From NCBI GenBank assembly GCA_001574975.1, contig KQ965732.1:496001-560000 (forward strand): a DNA stretch of 64,000 nucleotides, in the 5' to 3' direction. Origin of the DNA: Gonapodya prolifera JEL478. Lineage: Eukaryota; Monoblepharomycota; Monoblepharidomycetes; Monoblepharidales; Gonapodyaceae. Within the stretch, counting starts at the first letter, position 1; each line of letters opens with the position of its first letter. Under the pieces are notes generated by a model. The model was not told the DNA's origin, searched no databases, and saw only the letters and a program-made list of their open reading frames with translations. Made by a program: the position numbers and the translations under genes. Positions 1 through 14,382 of this stretch are shown in pieces.

Positions 1-1443
<1,443 letters not shown>

Positions 1444-1493
1444 AGAATAATTGCGCAATTTTTGAAGATGTATCGAATACATTTATACTTGTC

Positions 1494-2662
1494 TTATTCT
1501 AATCGCACTAACAGTGGATCTTTGCCACTATTTGGGGCAGAAATCTCACGTGGCAACTGATTGAAATGTTCGACGGACAAAGTAGGCATTGGCGCGTCGT
1601 GCGGGTCCGGGAATAATCTCCTCTTCTGGGTTGCCCGTACAGCATCGAGCACCCGCACCCAGCCATTCTCTGCTCCTGGTACACCCCCTTTCACATAAAT
1701 GAGGCTCAGTTGGGTGTCCAGTTTGATGACCTGAACGTGGTGGATTAAGACTCCACAATTAATGACGCCAGGAGATGTAACAGTAAAACCGACCTTCAGA
1801 TTTTGAACGCTGACGTTCTTGTTACCCATTTTGCCAGCCATTTTCCTTCCCTTCCATATTCTACCAGGATCCTTCATAAGTGAACAGGTTAACACTGAAG
1901 ACGTAACAATAAAATCGGCTCGAGCGAAGATCACCTGGTTAGCTCCAATAGATCCTCCTGAGCGATGTTTCAAAGAAGTTCCATGAGATGCTCGCAAACC
2001 ATGCATTCCCCACCGCTTCATCACCCCTTGAAAGCCTTTGCCAATACTAGCCGTTCATGTGAGTAAAGTATCCGACCCACTTTTTACGGTTACACTATGA
2101 CTCACGACTTTCCCTTGACATCCACAAACTGACCCGCTACGAAATGACCCACAGTAAGCTTGGTTCCCACAGGTATAACAGCGTCCTTTGTTACAGTAAA
2201 GCCAACCAATTTTTGTTTCGGTGTGGTCCCAGCCTTTTCGTACAACCGCTGCTGAATCTTTCTCCGGGAAGACGACTTGTTCGCCTCCCCCACGCCGAGC
2301 TGAACCATAGAGTGTTTCCCATCTGAATACGGAAGAATGCCGACAACTTCTGTTGTGGGGACGTGTAATAAAGTCACAGGGATCATCCTGCCCCATTCAT
2401 CCCACAATGTCACCATTCCCCGTTTCTGAGCCAGCAATCCTGTCCGCTTTGTTCGACCGTATTGGAAAGTTGAAGGGGGAGCAGACGCAACCGTTGATTG
2501 GTCAGAATTGGTAGATTTCAATCGCAGAAAGAGTAGTGGGGACGACATTGACTCGAATGCGCCATCGCCACAAGACGAACGGGAGTTTTTTGTTGCCGCC
2601 TTTGCACAGATTCCCAGACTGGTTTTGCAAACCGCCCTCCGAGCCGATGGGATGACATTCAT
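1494..2662 (-). CDS. MRPL9: Mitochondrial large-subunit ribosomal protein uL3m (MRPL3/Mrpl9)
   Basis: Protein L3 of the mitochondrial ribosome. From the ATG at 2662 the N-terminus is basic and Ser/Arg-rich (MNVIPSARRAVCKTSLG), fitting a mitochondrial presequence. The L3 fold follows: RTGLLAQKRGMVTLWDEWG, PVTLLHVPTTEVVG and, after an intron, SIGKGFQGVMKRWGMHGL, LKHRSGGSIGA and the conserved DPGRIWKGRKMAGKMG. Further introns lie before DPGRIW and between VQNLK and VIKLDTQLSL; both joints restore the bacterial/mitochondrial L3 sequence. It converges with the HECT gene, leaving about 50 bp between stops. The bacterial-like motifs and the presequence separate it from cytosolic uL3. Confidence 0.93.
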
Positions 2663-2860
2663 GATTGGGGGGTGAGTGAACTGATCGCTTGACTCCACCA
2701 AGTGTTCGTTCGACCATTCAACCCTCCCCCTCTCTTCCAGCCCAGGAAATGGGAAATGGTGACTTGCCTGTATTACATGTATTTTTCGACTCAAGCAGAC
2801 TATTATAAAATGCATGGCAAAAACAGTGACAAAGCTATGAATGTAAAATGTCAGAAACGG

Positions 2861-4324
2861 TTAAGAGATCATCTCGTTGCACTTTGCTTGATGTTGGGGT
2901 GAGGTTGGCCCCACCAAGCATTCCACGTGTAAGATACCTTGATTGTTCAGAGAGTTTGAGACAACTGGAGTTGAAAAATTAAGCGAAAAACGTACTGCAG
3001 CTTTACCGAGACCAAAAGCTCCTCGGGCCACCTTTTGAGCATTCAAAGCGGAAGAACCGCCCCAGCCAAGTCCTTCTCCGACCAGTTCTGTCGTCTGTTC
3101 CATCCGGATTCGAAGTCTTGTTGTAAGTCGCCCCAGAGGTGTGTGTTCAAACCTGCCACTTGGGTCCATAGATTCGTTGATTTTGACAGGAAGGGCCATA
3201 AGAGCTCGAAGAAGCCGAACTGATGTTCGAATGCGTCCAAGAACGTCGAAGAATGGAAGGTCCCGAAGTGCAACAACCGAGTCGTAGATCTCCGTGAGTT
3301 CTGTGCGACAGCTATTGTAGCACTTGGCAGCAGTTACGACGTAGGTGTGGAAGTTGGATAACATTTCCCTGTCCAAAATCGTAATTAGATTCCACGCATA
3401 AAAATCAAATGCGACAGCTCTTACCGAACGTTTTCCGGCGAGATGTTAAAGTCAGCATTTGCATGTCTCATTTGTTCTACAAGGGCAACGATGCTGTCAT
3501 AGTTGCCTTCAAGAAAATCGGCGACAACCTGACAGAAGCAAAGGATGCAGAGATATGAGAAACACCGCGTTTCATTAGTTAAGACTGAAGGATATGATTG
3601 CACACCTGTGCCATAGCGGTGGAGAACGTCTCCTCAGCGTTCGACTGCGTACGCGGCTTTTCCCCTTGAAGGTCATACAGTTTCCGGCTAGCGGGATGCC
3701 GCAAAGTCTCGTAGGCAGTTGCTAAGCATTGGAAAGCCTCAGTAGCCTTGTGCAAGACGCTTCTTCGTTTGGTCGTTTCATCAAGAAATTACAATCGTTC
3801 GATGCCCACCTTGGCATTTCGGCATCGATCGGGGTGACAAGTACGACTGCGGGTAAGATAGGACCGTCGTATTTCTTCGGTAGTGCATTCCCGCGAAACA
3901 CCTGCGGAATGGGCAAATTGATGAGAAGCACCGTCACGTGAAATTCGAACACCCCTTCAGGAATCCGTCGGGAATTCCGTCAATTCGCACCAAGGATGTC
4001 ATAGTATGATGCTTGGGAAAGAATATGCTCTACAAGCTCCGCCTCCTCCGTCGCTCCAGTTGGTTGGTTGGGGTACTCTGTTCGATCGAAGCAAGGCTCT
4101 TGGTCCGGTATCGTGGTATTGGAAATGGCTGGAGAGGAGGGAGATGATCGTGGCATCGAGAGAGGAGGGGAGGGAGGAGGTGTTGGTGGAGAAGCCGAGT
4201 GAAGGGACGGTTGGAACGGATGAGCGGCCCCGTCGCGTAGGTTCGGAGAAGGCGAGCGCCCGTGAACGCCAACACTCGGCGAAAGACGCTCGGCGGTCGG
4301 GAAAGAGGGATTTGTTGGGTTCAT
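2861..4324 (-). CDS. J-domain (DnaJ/Hsp40) co-chaperone of unassigned class
   Basis: Starts at the ATG at 4324 with about 95 Pro/Ser-rich, probably disordered residues, then a J domain split by two short introns: ASYYDILG, then VSRECTTEEIRRSYL, CHPDRC (the HPD loop that stimulates Hsp70 ATPase) and EAFQCLATAYETLRHPASRK. No Gly/Phe region, zinc finger or type I/II C-terminal barrel follows. Instead there are about 250 mostly helical residues (VVADFLEGNYDSIVALVEQM, LLRALMALPVKINESM) with no membrane segment that I can see. This makes it a class C J protein with a private C-terminal domain, a likely client or location adaptor for Hsp70. I do not recognise the C-terminal domain. The 3' end could shift if the last exon holds an unseen intron. 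Confidence 0.75.
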
Positions 4325-4426
4325 GTGGAAAAGGTTTTGGTGGGCATGTGATTCTGTCTGTGACCCTTACATCCACACTGAGGGTGGCATCCAACCACAC
4401 AAGTGAATTTTCATTGCAGTTGTTAA

Positions 4427-6716
4427 CTAAAAATCTTCCAATATCATCCGCATATTTTCTAATCTCAAGATTGCCGCATCCAGCATTCCTAGTGATCTTT
4501 CCAAGACATTGTACGTCGCCTCTTCGCTTTCAGGAAGCTTTGACGGGTCACCGCCAACGTCCTCTCTCTCCAGTTTCTCCAAGAGCAAGTGGTGTGTAAA
4601 TCGCTCGTGCTGGTGCCGTTGCATCAACTTCGTGCAGGTTTGGATAATGTAACTCCGCAACGAGTCCCGAGCTCGGTCGAGATCAACAAACCACAAGAAA
4701 AAGGTCTTTTGCGCCGAGCGGTCCGCGCCGCGGGGAACTTCCTATATCAAGGGACGCTCACGAGTCGACGAATTTCTTCAAGAGCACTACTCAATCCAAT
4801 ACTCACTTGCGATTGCACGAAACCACCGTTAAAGAGCTCGTACAGTCTTGTTCGCACTTCCTTGTCCCGAAGCATGGCAATTTTGGCGATCTTTGGTGTG
4901 TTTTCGTTGGAGATGGCAACACAGGGTTGGTACAATTACTTGAATGTCAGTCTTAAGGCACCAAATTACAAATCACTTCAAGGTACTCGCCTGCTTATCT
5001 TCCAATTTCCCGTGATGTCGCAACAACCTGAATACTCTCAGGCTGGCATGACCGAACCTGTTCTCCACCACTCGCTCAATGAGGACGCGGCGGAGCGTCG
5101 CTGACACCTCTCGAAAATTGACGACATATTGCCCTTGATGGACATCTCAGATGAGCCAACATTTCCCGACGCAGCACGAATGGTCCTACTACCTCCCATC
5201 CCCGAGTCCGTTCGCTCCACAAAGCGGCACTCATCGTCGGCGAGGAGTTCCATATACTCATGGAGGGGCGCCCGGTGAACACCAGGTGTGGGTACGATGG
5301 GGAGGTCGAGTGTGTCGGGGATTGGTACAGAGCTGAAGTGGAAGGTACCTGGGGAGGAGAGGGCCACAAGATGTTGGAGGCTTCACCTCAAGGACCACGC
5401 AAAGGACGGAAACTCACGACTGGTTTGTTCGAATTTGCATCCTCGGACTTCCTCTGTCACATTGTGCATCATTCCTCCTGCAATTTGAGCAGCGGCTTTG
5501 TTCAAGCGAATAGATGCCAGCTCGGCGACTTCCTGACAGTGAAAAAGGACATACATGTACTCAAGAAGTTCAACGCGTGTAACAATTACACAAACGAACC
5601 TCGTTTCGGGCAAGTACGTTCAGGCGATCGATGTTTAGACGCCACAAGGGTTGTTCCTCCTGAATGGGTGGAAATATGTCACATAATGAGAGGAATTCAC
5701 CAAGGCAAAGCGACACTTCAGTACCTCTTCGTTGGGCGGTGGAACAGGGTGGGAGCCATTTGTACCTGAGATGGCTTGTCGCTGTTACAGACAGACATCA
5801 GTTCACATCTCGAAAACGACTTTGCTCGGACAGTACAAACTTTGCTGGGCATGTCGCCGTTCTCCTGGTTATCGCGCTTTCGTTTCTTTTGACAATTGAG
5901 ATGGACTTGAGTCAAGGAAACTGCCCCTCCATCCCCTTTGCAGTTGTCTCACCGCTCCAATGTGAGAGTCACTCCCGTATCGTTCTTCTTGTGCTTTAGC
6001 TTCAGCTTCAGCCTTGGCTTTCTTTTTCTCATTTGCGGTGGGCATGAGGGAAGTCCGAACGCCCTCGGCCTCTCCTACGAGAAGTCGGTCCACCATACTC
6101 GTCGAGTCAATGTGGGTCACACAAATGAGAATACGGCTTGTCGCGAGTTTCGTCCATGCTTTCTGGAGCTCAGTGGGTTCATGCCCGACCAGGGTTGGGT
6201 CGTCCCAGTTTGGGTGGGGATTTTTTATCCGGCCATACTTGGCAACAAACTCCATAACAGCGCCAGCCTTAAGAAATTGAGAGACCTTCAGTCATATCAT
6301 GGGACATTCATGAAAACTTGCGAGGTTCCCTACATCGCCACCCAGCAACTTTTTCACGAGTGCAACGTGAGATGGAAGCCGCAGTCGTGCTAGGACGTCC
6401 TCGGTCTCCAGTGAGTAATGTGTGACCACTCGCTGACCCTCGACGGCCTCAATCCATCGGACCAGGTTGTGTTGTATGAGGGAGAACAGCGCTTCGCGGA
6501 TTTGTCGGACGGGTAGTTTTGTGTTCTGAGCAAGCGCGCCAATTGTGAGTCTGCCCTTGATGATTAGTGTGTTGCCGACTTTCTGGGATTTAAGAAAACA
6601 ATTGGTGTAAAGTAGTTGGAATGATAACCGAATTCGAGCCTCGAATTGCTCACCTGAACAATAGGTCCGAATGCATCCTTGAGAATTTCCGCAGCAAGGC
6701 GTGCTCGAGCCGTCAT
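4427..6716 (-). CDS. RPC82: RNA polymerase III subunit RPC3 (Rpc82)
   Basis: Subunit of the Pol III-specific trimer (RPC3-RPC6-RPC7) needed for promoter opening and initiation at tRNA and 5S genes. The N-terminus has the winged-helix signature: MTARARLAAEILKDAFGP, then a new exon beginning with VGN, RQIREALFSLIQHNLVRW and HYSLETEDVLARLR. A middle exon holds VMEFVAKYGRI and a Lys/Ala/Glu-rich linker. Later exons carry LASIRLNKAAAQIAGGM and an acidic linker, and the end is ILRLENMRMILEDF, matching the family's terminal helix. I chose the ATG at 6716 because the family begins close to this helix; an in-frame ATG at 6782 would add 22 residues. The promoter region is shared with the divergent DOCK gene, 92 bp away. 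Confidence 0.85.
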
Positions 6717-6808
6717 TGGCGAGTTTGAGAAGACTGATGGTGTATCTGTGGTCACGCCGGTGTGGGGCACAGCACAGTACATCGGCCTAACGATTCAGTC
6801 ACCGCAAA
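6717..6808. promoter_or_regulatory. Shared intergenic promoter of RPC82 and the DOCK gene
   Basis: Only 92 bp separate the divergent start codons at 6716 (-) and 6809 (+). All core promoter signals and 5' leaders for one or both genes must lie here or inside the opposing coding sequence. No TATA box is evident. Confidence 0.4.
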
Positions 6809-9800
6809 ATGGTTTTCACACGCCCAATGGGCGGCGACAGCACGCGCATCGCAAAAGCGTCGCCATCACGGACACGCGAGACAACGGAGCAGAACCAATT
6901 GCCGGGCTCGTTCCCAAACTTGCCCAGTGAATCTCATCCAATCCCAGAGGACTCTCAGCCTATTGGAGCAAGTTCCTCAATACAGCATCTCGCACCAACA
7001 AATGCTGATTTTGCTATACCTAACTGGGACTCCATTGTTCGCTCCGCCCCTGTTGCTGCAGAATTGAAATCGGAAAAGTTCCCCGAACTCCTCTTTCCAG
7101 AAGACAACATCTGTGTCTCTCCTTCCACTAGAGCACAGCGCACGACGCGGTCTACCGTCCCCGAAGAGCTTTCGCACGCGAGGGATCTGCCGAAACATGT
7201 TCGGGGATTGATTGACTTTTATTCAAGTACTAATTGGACCGTTCTCTCGAGACGACATCAGGAGAACTCGGAGTACCCTGCACTATCTCTTGATGACGAC
7301 AGTGTCAAGTCTCTAGCTGAAATAGTTTACGACCAACAGGATGCCTTGGAGGAGACAGACGGAGTTGGGGACGAGCGAGGACGTGATTTCGCGCTAGTTT
7401 TCCAGACCATTGCGGGGACAGCAGGGCCAACAGAAATTCCGAAGAGCAAAGATACTCATCGCAAGGACGGTAGTCCCGGCAGTGCACTGACACCGGACAG
7501 TAGCAACGGCCCTGTTCGCAAGAGCTCTATCAGGTCCTCTTCAACCTCCATGGACCTTGATAAAGCCGAATCGTTTTCGAAGTTTCTTGATTACAAGCCT
7601 GGTCAAACAGATTTGGAGGCGGAAACCGCAAGGGTGAGTTTCCCGTGACCGTCATGAAAGAGAAACTCCTTCACAACTTTGTGCGTCACAGCAAATTGGT
7701 AGACATGACCTCTTTAACCTTTTCTACGATCCGGAGGCACCAAAGCCAACGGGGCGTAGAGAGGCAGAAGATCTGCGACCCTTCGAGGAATGCTGGTACG
7801 TATCCAGACTTGGTCGAGAGCGAGGAGCGGCGCTAAATTTCAAGCGCAACTGTCAGGGGCTTCCGCTTTACAATGGAACCCGTTTCTCTGTCATTTGCGC
7901 AGGAGCCGCAGGAGCCAATTTTTGTGACGTTGTCCGCCTTTGACTGTGCCTCCCGCACAAGACTCAGTGAAGATTTTTCGGTGGTCTTTGAGCCGGAGGC
8001 GAACCCAGTGAACACCTCCAACTTGCAACTCGCTTCGAGTGCCGACCGGTCGCGAGCGCGAAAGGCTATATTCAACATATCAGATCCGTCTCCATCTGTG
8101 TTCCTGATTGCACGCTTTGAGAAAACGCTGGAGGGGGACATGTCGTCCGTTGGAGAAAGGCTGGTGCGACAAGCAAAGGACTTTGAAGTGCAAGCTAGTA
8201 AGGAAGCGTGCGCCAGGCTGGCGGGGTATCGACAACCTCTTGGATGGTGCGCTGTCCAACTGTTTGACGACCAGAAGCGACTGATGGGGGCAAAGATCGC
8301 CGCCGATACACTCGAGACCAACCAAATCCATTTGCACTCTGCTGATAAGCTTTGCGACGACGATATTTGCGCTCTAGCACTCTCCGCAGCGGGCGGTAAG
8401 ACGGGGACGGTTCTTCCGCCACTTAAGCGCGTTAAACAGCTTCCAGGACGCTTCTGCGTGCGGGTCGAGGTGGTCACTCCTGATATGCATATCTCCAACT
8501 GCATGACTCCTTCGCTCGTCCCTCTGCGCCCGTTCGTGATAGACCCTGATGTTGGAGTGGTGCGAGAGTTGCAGGAGTTTGCCCCACCGGAGACTTCCAC
8601 GGTGAACGCTCACTTGGTTTATGTGAACAATCTGTGGGTTGCTTTGTGAAAGGGGCTGGTTATATACCACGTTTTGACCCGTTTCTCTGCTAAGGTACAT
8701 TTATCCGATGACAGTGGATCTACGAAAGGCTGGTTGGTTGGGATTTCGAGCCCGTAATATCATATGCAGGATGCAGCTTGTCGATGGTGAAGGGCAGATT
8801 GTAAAGGTATGTTCCTAACGACACTCTGGCAGTATGCTCGATGAGCACACACCACTTCCTTGGCAGAACCGGTTGTTCTCTCCGACATATGCCGATCATG
8901 CGTTCTGTGATTCTGTCTCGACTCCTGTGGTATACCATTCACAAACACCCACGTTCTATACTGAGTTCAAGGTTGCCCTACCTCCCTGGGTCGACGCAAG
9001 CCATCACATTCTTTTTTCCTTCAACCACGTCGCTTGCAAACCTACGCTGGCTCCGGGTCAACAAAAAGAACACGAAATCGCCAAAGCGTTCATGCCTTTG
9101 TTCGACCGCGATGGGTACTCGTTGGTCAAGAACTCGGTCCACCAGCTGCGTGTGGCACGACAATTGGGACCAAAGTACTGGAAAGACCCGCAGGGTATAA
9201 ACGTATGTTTGCGAGCTTTGCTCTTGCGATTGCACCCGCTCTACCTTTATCCTTGCGCCTGCAGTGGATGGACAACAGCGTGCCGTTGTTTACAGTGCGG
9301 ACAAAGTCAATGTCCTCCATGTATAGTCAAGATGGTGCTGTGACGGAGTTCTTTCGAACAATTGACAAAGATGTAGGAAGCATGGATCCCAAGGTTTGAA
9401 CTTCTCTACACTGTTTTCTTGTGAGGCTTGATTGAGGACTCAACACGTAACAGATCATACGATCACTGGCAGGCGCCAACCCTTTGGCCCTCATCGAATT
9501 CTCCGTGGCTCTTCTGGACGAACTCTTGGGAATTGTGTGCACTTGCATTGTAGAGGAGGTCACCAAGGCTGCCTTTGAGGCTCTTAATGATGTGGTGTTG
9601 CGGTAAGCCTCTGCATGGGATCAAACGCACAGGAGTGTCTAGAAACTTCTCAAATTTGCAGGATAGAACGCGAAGCCGAGCAAATGAAGCGTCGATCCCC
9701 GGCTAAGGTTTACGCCAAACATTGCTTTCAGAATCGGGACACATGGGGTGCCGCACCATATCAAAAGCTTCTCGCGTCTTGGATCGATTTCATGGAGCGA

Positions 9801-12800
9801 GCTGTGAGTTACATTTGTGCGATGTTTGTGAGATGCAAGTTGACCTTCGACTATGCAGGAACAACGAAGAACATGCAGTTCGTTCCTATTTGACCTCATT
9901 GTGAAGTCGATCGTATCTAGCAAAGAAGCATCACACCAGAACTTGTTGGAAGTTCCCGAATTGAAGAAGCTGGTTCAATGGTTGACACGGGAAATTCGCC
10001 GTTTGGGTGTGACGCAGCTGACAGCTAGCAAGGAGTTGAACGCTAATTTGGCGGTTTTCAGTTTGGATTGTTTCTCTCTGATTTCGAAGCGAGCGGCGTT
10101 CGAATTAGTATGCACTTGTTGCCATATTTCTAACAAGAGTTGTACTAATGTTGACATGTTTAGGTGCAATCGCACATTTCTGCCTTTGAGGATGCGGATT
10201 CTGTGACATTGCTAGAACTTAAATTTGAATTCTTGCGGATAATATGTGCTTACGAGGTTAGTATTGTCCGAAAACGGGCTCTCGCACTACTAAACCGAAA
10301 TTCGTGCTATTTTCAGCATTTTGTCCCGCTGAATCTACCTCTGGCGAAGTATTTTTCGACGCCTATCGAAAGAGTGTCGTTTATTTTCAAAGATTTCTTT
10401 CGGCGACACTATCTAGTAGGGTTGCTGATCGACCAGGTTGATGGCGCGTTGTCCCATTCCTCAGTCCACGTTCGTTGCCTCGCGCTGACCACTCTCAAGA
10501 ATGTCCTAATGAAATCCGCTCGAGATGAACGCTACCAGGGAAAGGAATGCCGTGCACGCGTTGCGTCCATGTTCTTCCCCTTTATCCTCGTAGTGTGCGA
10601 TTGGCTCAGCGAGCTGCGAGAGCGATCTGAACGAAGCATGCCCGACATTTCAAAGCGAGAAGGACAACTGATTAGTCTTTGTTTCATGTGGATTTTGCGA
10701 AACTCGTACCGCTCTCTTGTGATTCAATGGATTAAACTGGACACCGCGTCCAGGTACTCCTCGTTCCTGGAGGCTTTGAAATACAGTATGGAATCATTCA
10801 GATTTGAGATTGAATCCGAACCACCGAGCAAGGAGATGCAGTACATTCCGGAAGAACCCTTGATTTCCAAGAAAGGAACCCGTCGCGTGTACACGTCGAC
10901 ACGTAAGGGACCCAGTGGAGTCAACTCGGAAATCGCAAAAGTAAGTACAATGGTGGCTCCCTGACAGTCGTTTTCTTGTGACCTTGTCTCTGTGATCCAA
11001 AGCGACTGCTCGAGGATAAATACCGGGTTCTCGCTTCAAACACCGTAGGAACTACTCGTCAATCCGGCATGATCCGAGCCGGAAGTGAGCAGTTTTTGAT
11101 GAGCAATTGTTGATCACGTTCACAGCTTCGCATCTTTACTATAGTTTTGTCCGTTGACACGACCAGAAAGTCCTTTGCTCTGCCCGAAGACAGTCCAACG
11201 ACTGTCGCATCAACCACACCAATGGACGTCGAGGCGGCGAGGAGAAACCTTCTCGCCCACATAAGCGCAGAGGCCGCGTTGGTATCGCTCGATGCAGTGG
11301 AAGTGTTGCTGAAGGAAGTGGATCAACGAGATGAACTTGCGGAAAAGCTACTTCTGAAGTTGTTTGATGTCCTTGTTTTCATAGCTTCTGGGCGACAATC
11401 TCTCGAAGTAGGCCACATCTTTACTGAGGCGTTCCCTGGACAAATCGAACTCACCACATACTGGTTTCTATCAGACAATGATGCACGTACTGGTTTCGCT
11501 GAAGTGCTTTGTTTATAAGGTAGTGAAACTGTGCTGATATTGGTATCCGAAACATTCTGAATGACCACGTGCTTTGCAGTACAGGCCAAGAATTTTCAAG
11601 GGTGCTACAACGTTTTGCGCAGAGTTGTGCAACGTCCTTGTTCTTAATTCGTGCTCTTCCATTGAAGACGTGCGACATCATTGGTTCGTTCGAAGGCTTG
11701 TTCCTTTTTGAAGTGTCGCGCTGATTGGGGTCAATCCGGTGTGCAGTGCTGGTGTATTGTATCTATGTATGAAGAAGAACTGGGAAGAGAGCGGCAATTT
11801 CACCAAAGTAAGGATTTTTTGATTCATCATTCGCAGCATCTTTGATCCTGTTTCTCAGGTCCGAATACAAGTGATGGTATCTCTCAGTTCTCTTAACATC
11901 ACTAGTGCGAAGCAGAGAAGTTTCAAGAGTAGCCTGGCACTGGCGAAGGCTTTTGCAAACCGTGATACCAACAGTCCACCTCGTTCATTGTTGAAAAAGG
12001 TGCGGCTACGCTTTACGTCAGTTCCACGCTTCTATCACACAGTTGTAATTCCTTCGGTAGGTTGAGGAGTTCTGTGATCTATTGAATGAGATCGGAAAGG
12101 ACAGTGTCCACATGGGCAAATATAGGCACGACGGGGAAATGTGAGTACCAAATGGTTCGGCTGTTGGACTCAAGTTGAGAGTTGAGTCGACTTTTTCTTG
12201 CAAAAACAAAAGGCTTGGAGACATCTTGTATCGCATTGCTAAAGGGTACATTACAAGTCCAGATCTTCGTCTGGCATACCTTGGAAAGCTAGCAGAGGTT
12301 CATACGGAAGTGAGCTTTCGTCATTTATTTGTGCGAAATCTGGGACTGATAATTACACTTTAGGCGAACGCACATGCAGAGGCTGCGCTGTGCCGCTTGC
12401 ACCAAGCGAAGCTAGTGGCGGAGTTTCTCATGTATAAAAATGCCCTTTCGTACACCGACATTGTTCTCCCAGTGATCTGGAATACGTGCTCTCCTACGTT
12501 AAACGAAAAGGAGATCGCAGAAGAGGGATGCCTGGTGAGTGTGACTGCAGCAATACGTTTGCCCGTAAACTAATGCATTGGACGTGTTCTGGAAAGCGAG
12601 AAGATGGTGTATGTCAAGGGCCTGAGTTCTCTGTCATGGGTCTCGTTGGTTTGTTGGAACAAAGTCTGGACCACTACAAGGACGCCAAAATGTACGAAAC
12701 AGTCAACGAAGTCGCAAAAGTATTACTACCAATTTATGAGAAAGAGGTTCTTTTCGATAACTTGGCTATGACGCACAAGAACATCGGGAACTGCTTTGAG

Positions 12801-14163
12801 GAACTGGGTCGATTAGTGAGTGAAATCACTCCAACTGAATTCTTTCAGTCTTAAGTGATCTCCTCCCCTAAAAGACGAAGAGTGGCAAGCGGCTCACTGC
12901 TTCTTACTTTCGTGTTGCGTTTTTCGGAAAAAAATTCGGTGACCTCGATGGTCTGGAATTTGTCTACAAAGAAAAGCCGGCGACATCTCTCGCCGAGATA
13001 GCTGCACGCTTTTCTGATGCCTACGCAAAAGGTAGGCAAGAAACATAGTAATAATGTATTCAATTCTCACACCCTTCAAGAATTTGGGGAGGACTTTCGG
13101 CTGATCCAGGATTCAGGCACAGTGGATCGTTCCAAGATCGACGAATTAAAGGTACTTGCTGCTAAACATATGCTCCGCCTGAGTTAAAGAAGTCCCATCT
13201 TTCTCAACATATTCCGTTAGGCACATGTTCAAGTTACTTACGTAGAGCCTTACTTCGAAGAGAATGATGAACGACCAAAGGCGTCTCAGCTCATCCGTCT
13301 TTCGCGCTTTGTTTTCGAGACGCCATATACTTTGAGTGGGAAGGCACATGGAAGTGTTGACCAACAGCACAAACGAAAAACAGTTCTCACGACCGAGAGC
13401 TCGTTCCCTCACCTCAAAAAGCGTTTGATGGTTGTCAGTAGACGTGAGATTGATTTGAGTCCAATCGAAGTGTCGATTGAAGCGATTCGAAATCGAAACA
13501 CTCAACTGAGAACGGCAGTGGAAGCGAATCCACCAAACGCAAAAAACCTTCAAATTGTGTTGCAGGGAAGCGTTCGACTCCAAGTCAATGCCGGACCACT
13601 TGAAATTGCGCGAGTGTTTTTATCGGAAGAATCAATCGGCAATTTCTTGGACACTCAGGTCCAAGAGTTGAAAAGAGGTAAGTTGGAGATTGGCGTATCT
13701 AATTTCGCTAACCAAATGTGACATTAACGCTTCCAAGCTTTCCAAGAGTTTGTCAATCTTTGTCAGCGATCCTTGGAACTGAATAAAGAGGTGCGTCATG
13801 CCTATCAGGTATCTGTCCATTTGATGCTCATGTTTGTGCTTGCATATTTTAGCTCATTGCGAGCGATCAAGTAGAGTATCATGAAGATCTCATGGAGGGC
13901 TACCGAGAACTTCGTAAAATACTCCTTCCAGTGAGTTTTTCTGGTGCATCGCTCACATTGACTGCTGCTGACCAGTGTACCACTATATTTTTAAACACAA
14001 ACAGCTCCTGCGCGCTGATTGTAAAGGTGCTGATAAACTGGTTTCTCATATTTCTCCCAAAGGATTGGATCTGAGGCAGATATCTGAAAGCATTCTGAGC
14101 TTTGTCGTGGGACCGCAAGCGTCGGGTGCGTCGCCGGCAGTTCTCGACTTTTTGCGCTCTTGA
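6809..14163 (+). CDS. DOCK-family guanine nucleotide exchange factor, zizimin type
   Basis: Very large multi-exon gene for an atypical Rho-family (Rac/Cdc42) exchange factor. About 280 disordered N-terminal residues are followed by the zizimin pre-DHR1 block: EPIFVTLSAFDCASRTRLSE, SPSVFLIARFEKTLEG and ARLAGYRQPLGWCAVQLF. Next comes a DHR-1/C2 lipid-binding domain (YHSQTPTFYTEFKVALPPW, HHILFSFNHVACKP) and a long helical middle. The C-terminal DHR-2 catalytic domain begins at AHAEAALCRLHQAKLVAEFL and continues with NIGNCFEELGRL, ASYFRVAFFG and AHVQVTYVEPYFE, ending in EYHEDLMEGYRELRKIL. The pre-DHR1 block and the long C-terminal part match DOCK-C/D (zizimin) rather than the yeast Dck1/DOCK-A class. 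No N-terminal PH domain is apparent. The last exon, after an intron ending near 14005, gives the stop at 14163. Zizimin proteins act in actin remodelling and amoeboid motility elsewhere; that role here is inference. Confidence 0.88.
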
Positions 14164-14382
14164 TGCGAAGGAGGGTGTCTTGGTCGAGGGCAACGGGCAG
14201 TGTGAAGTGGGATGTGGGGTGGGAGAACCGAGGTTCGGCGAATTAATTATTAGCGTACTCATTGCATTTTTATATAATCACTGGTCAATCTGCATCCTTC
14301 TATCCAATGAACGGGGCCCAATAAATGGCTTTGGCCCACCACCGACCGTGACCACGGAAGGCACTCGCAAGTTCTCACAAAC

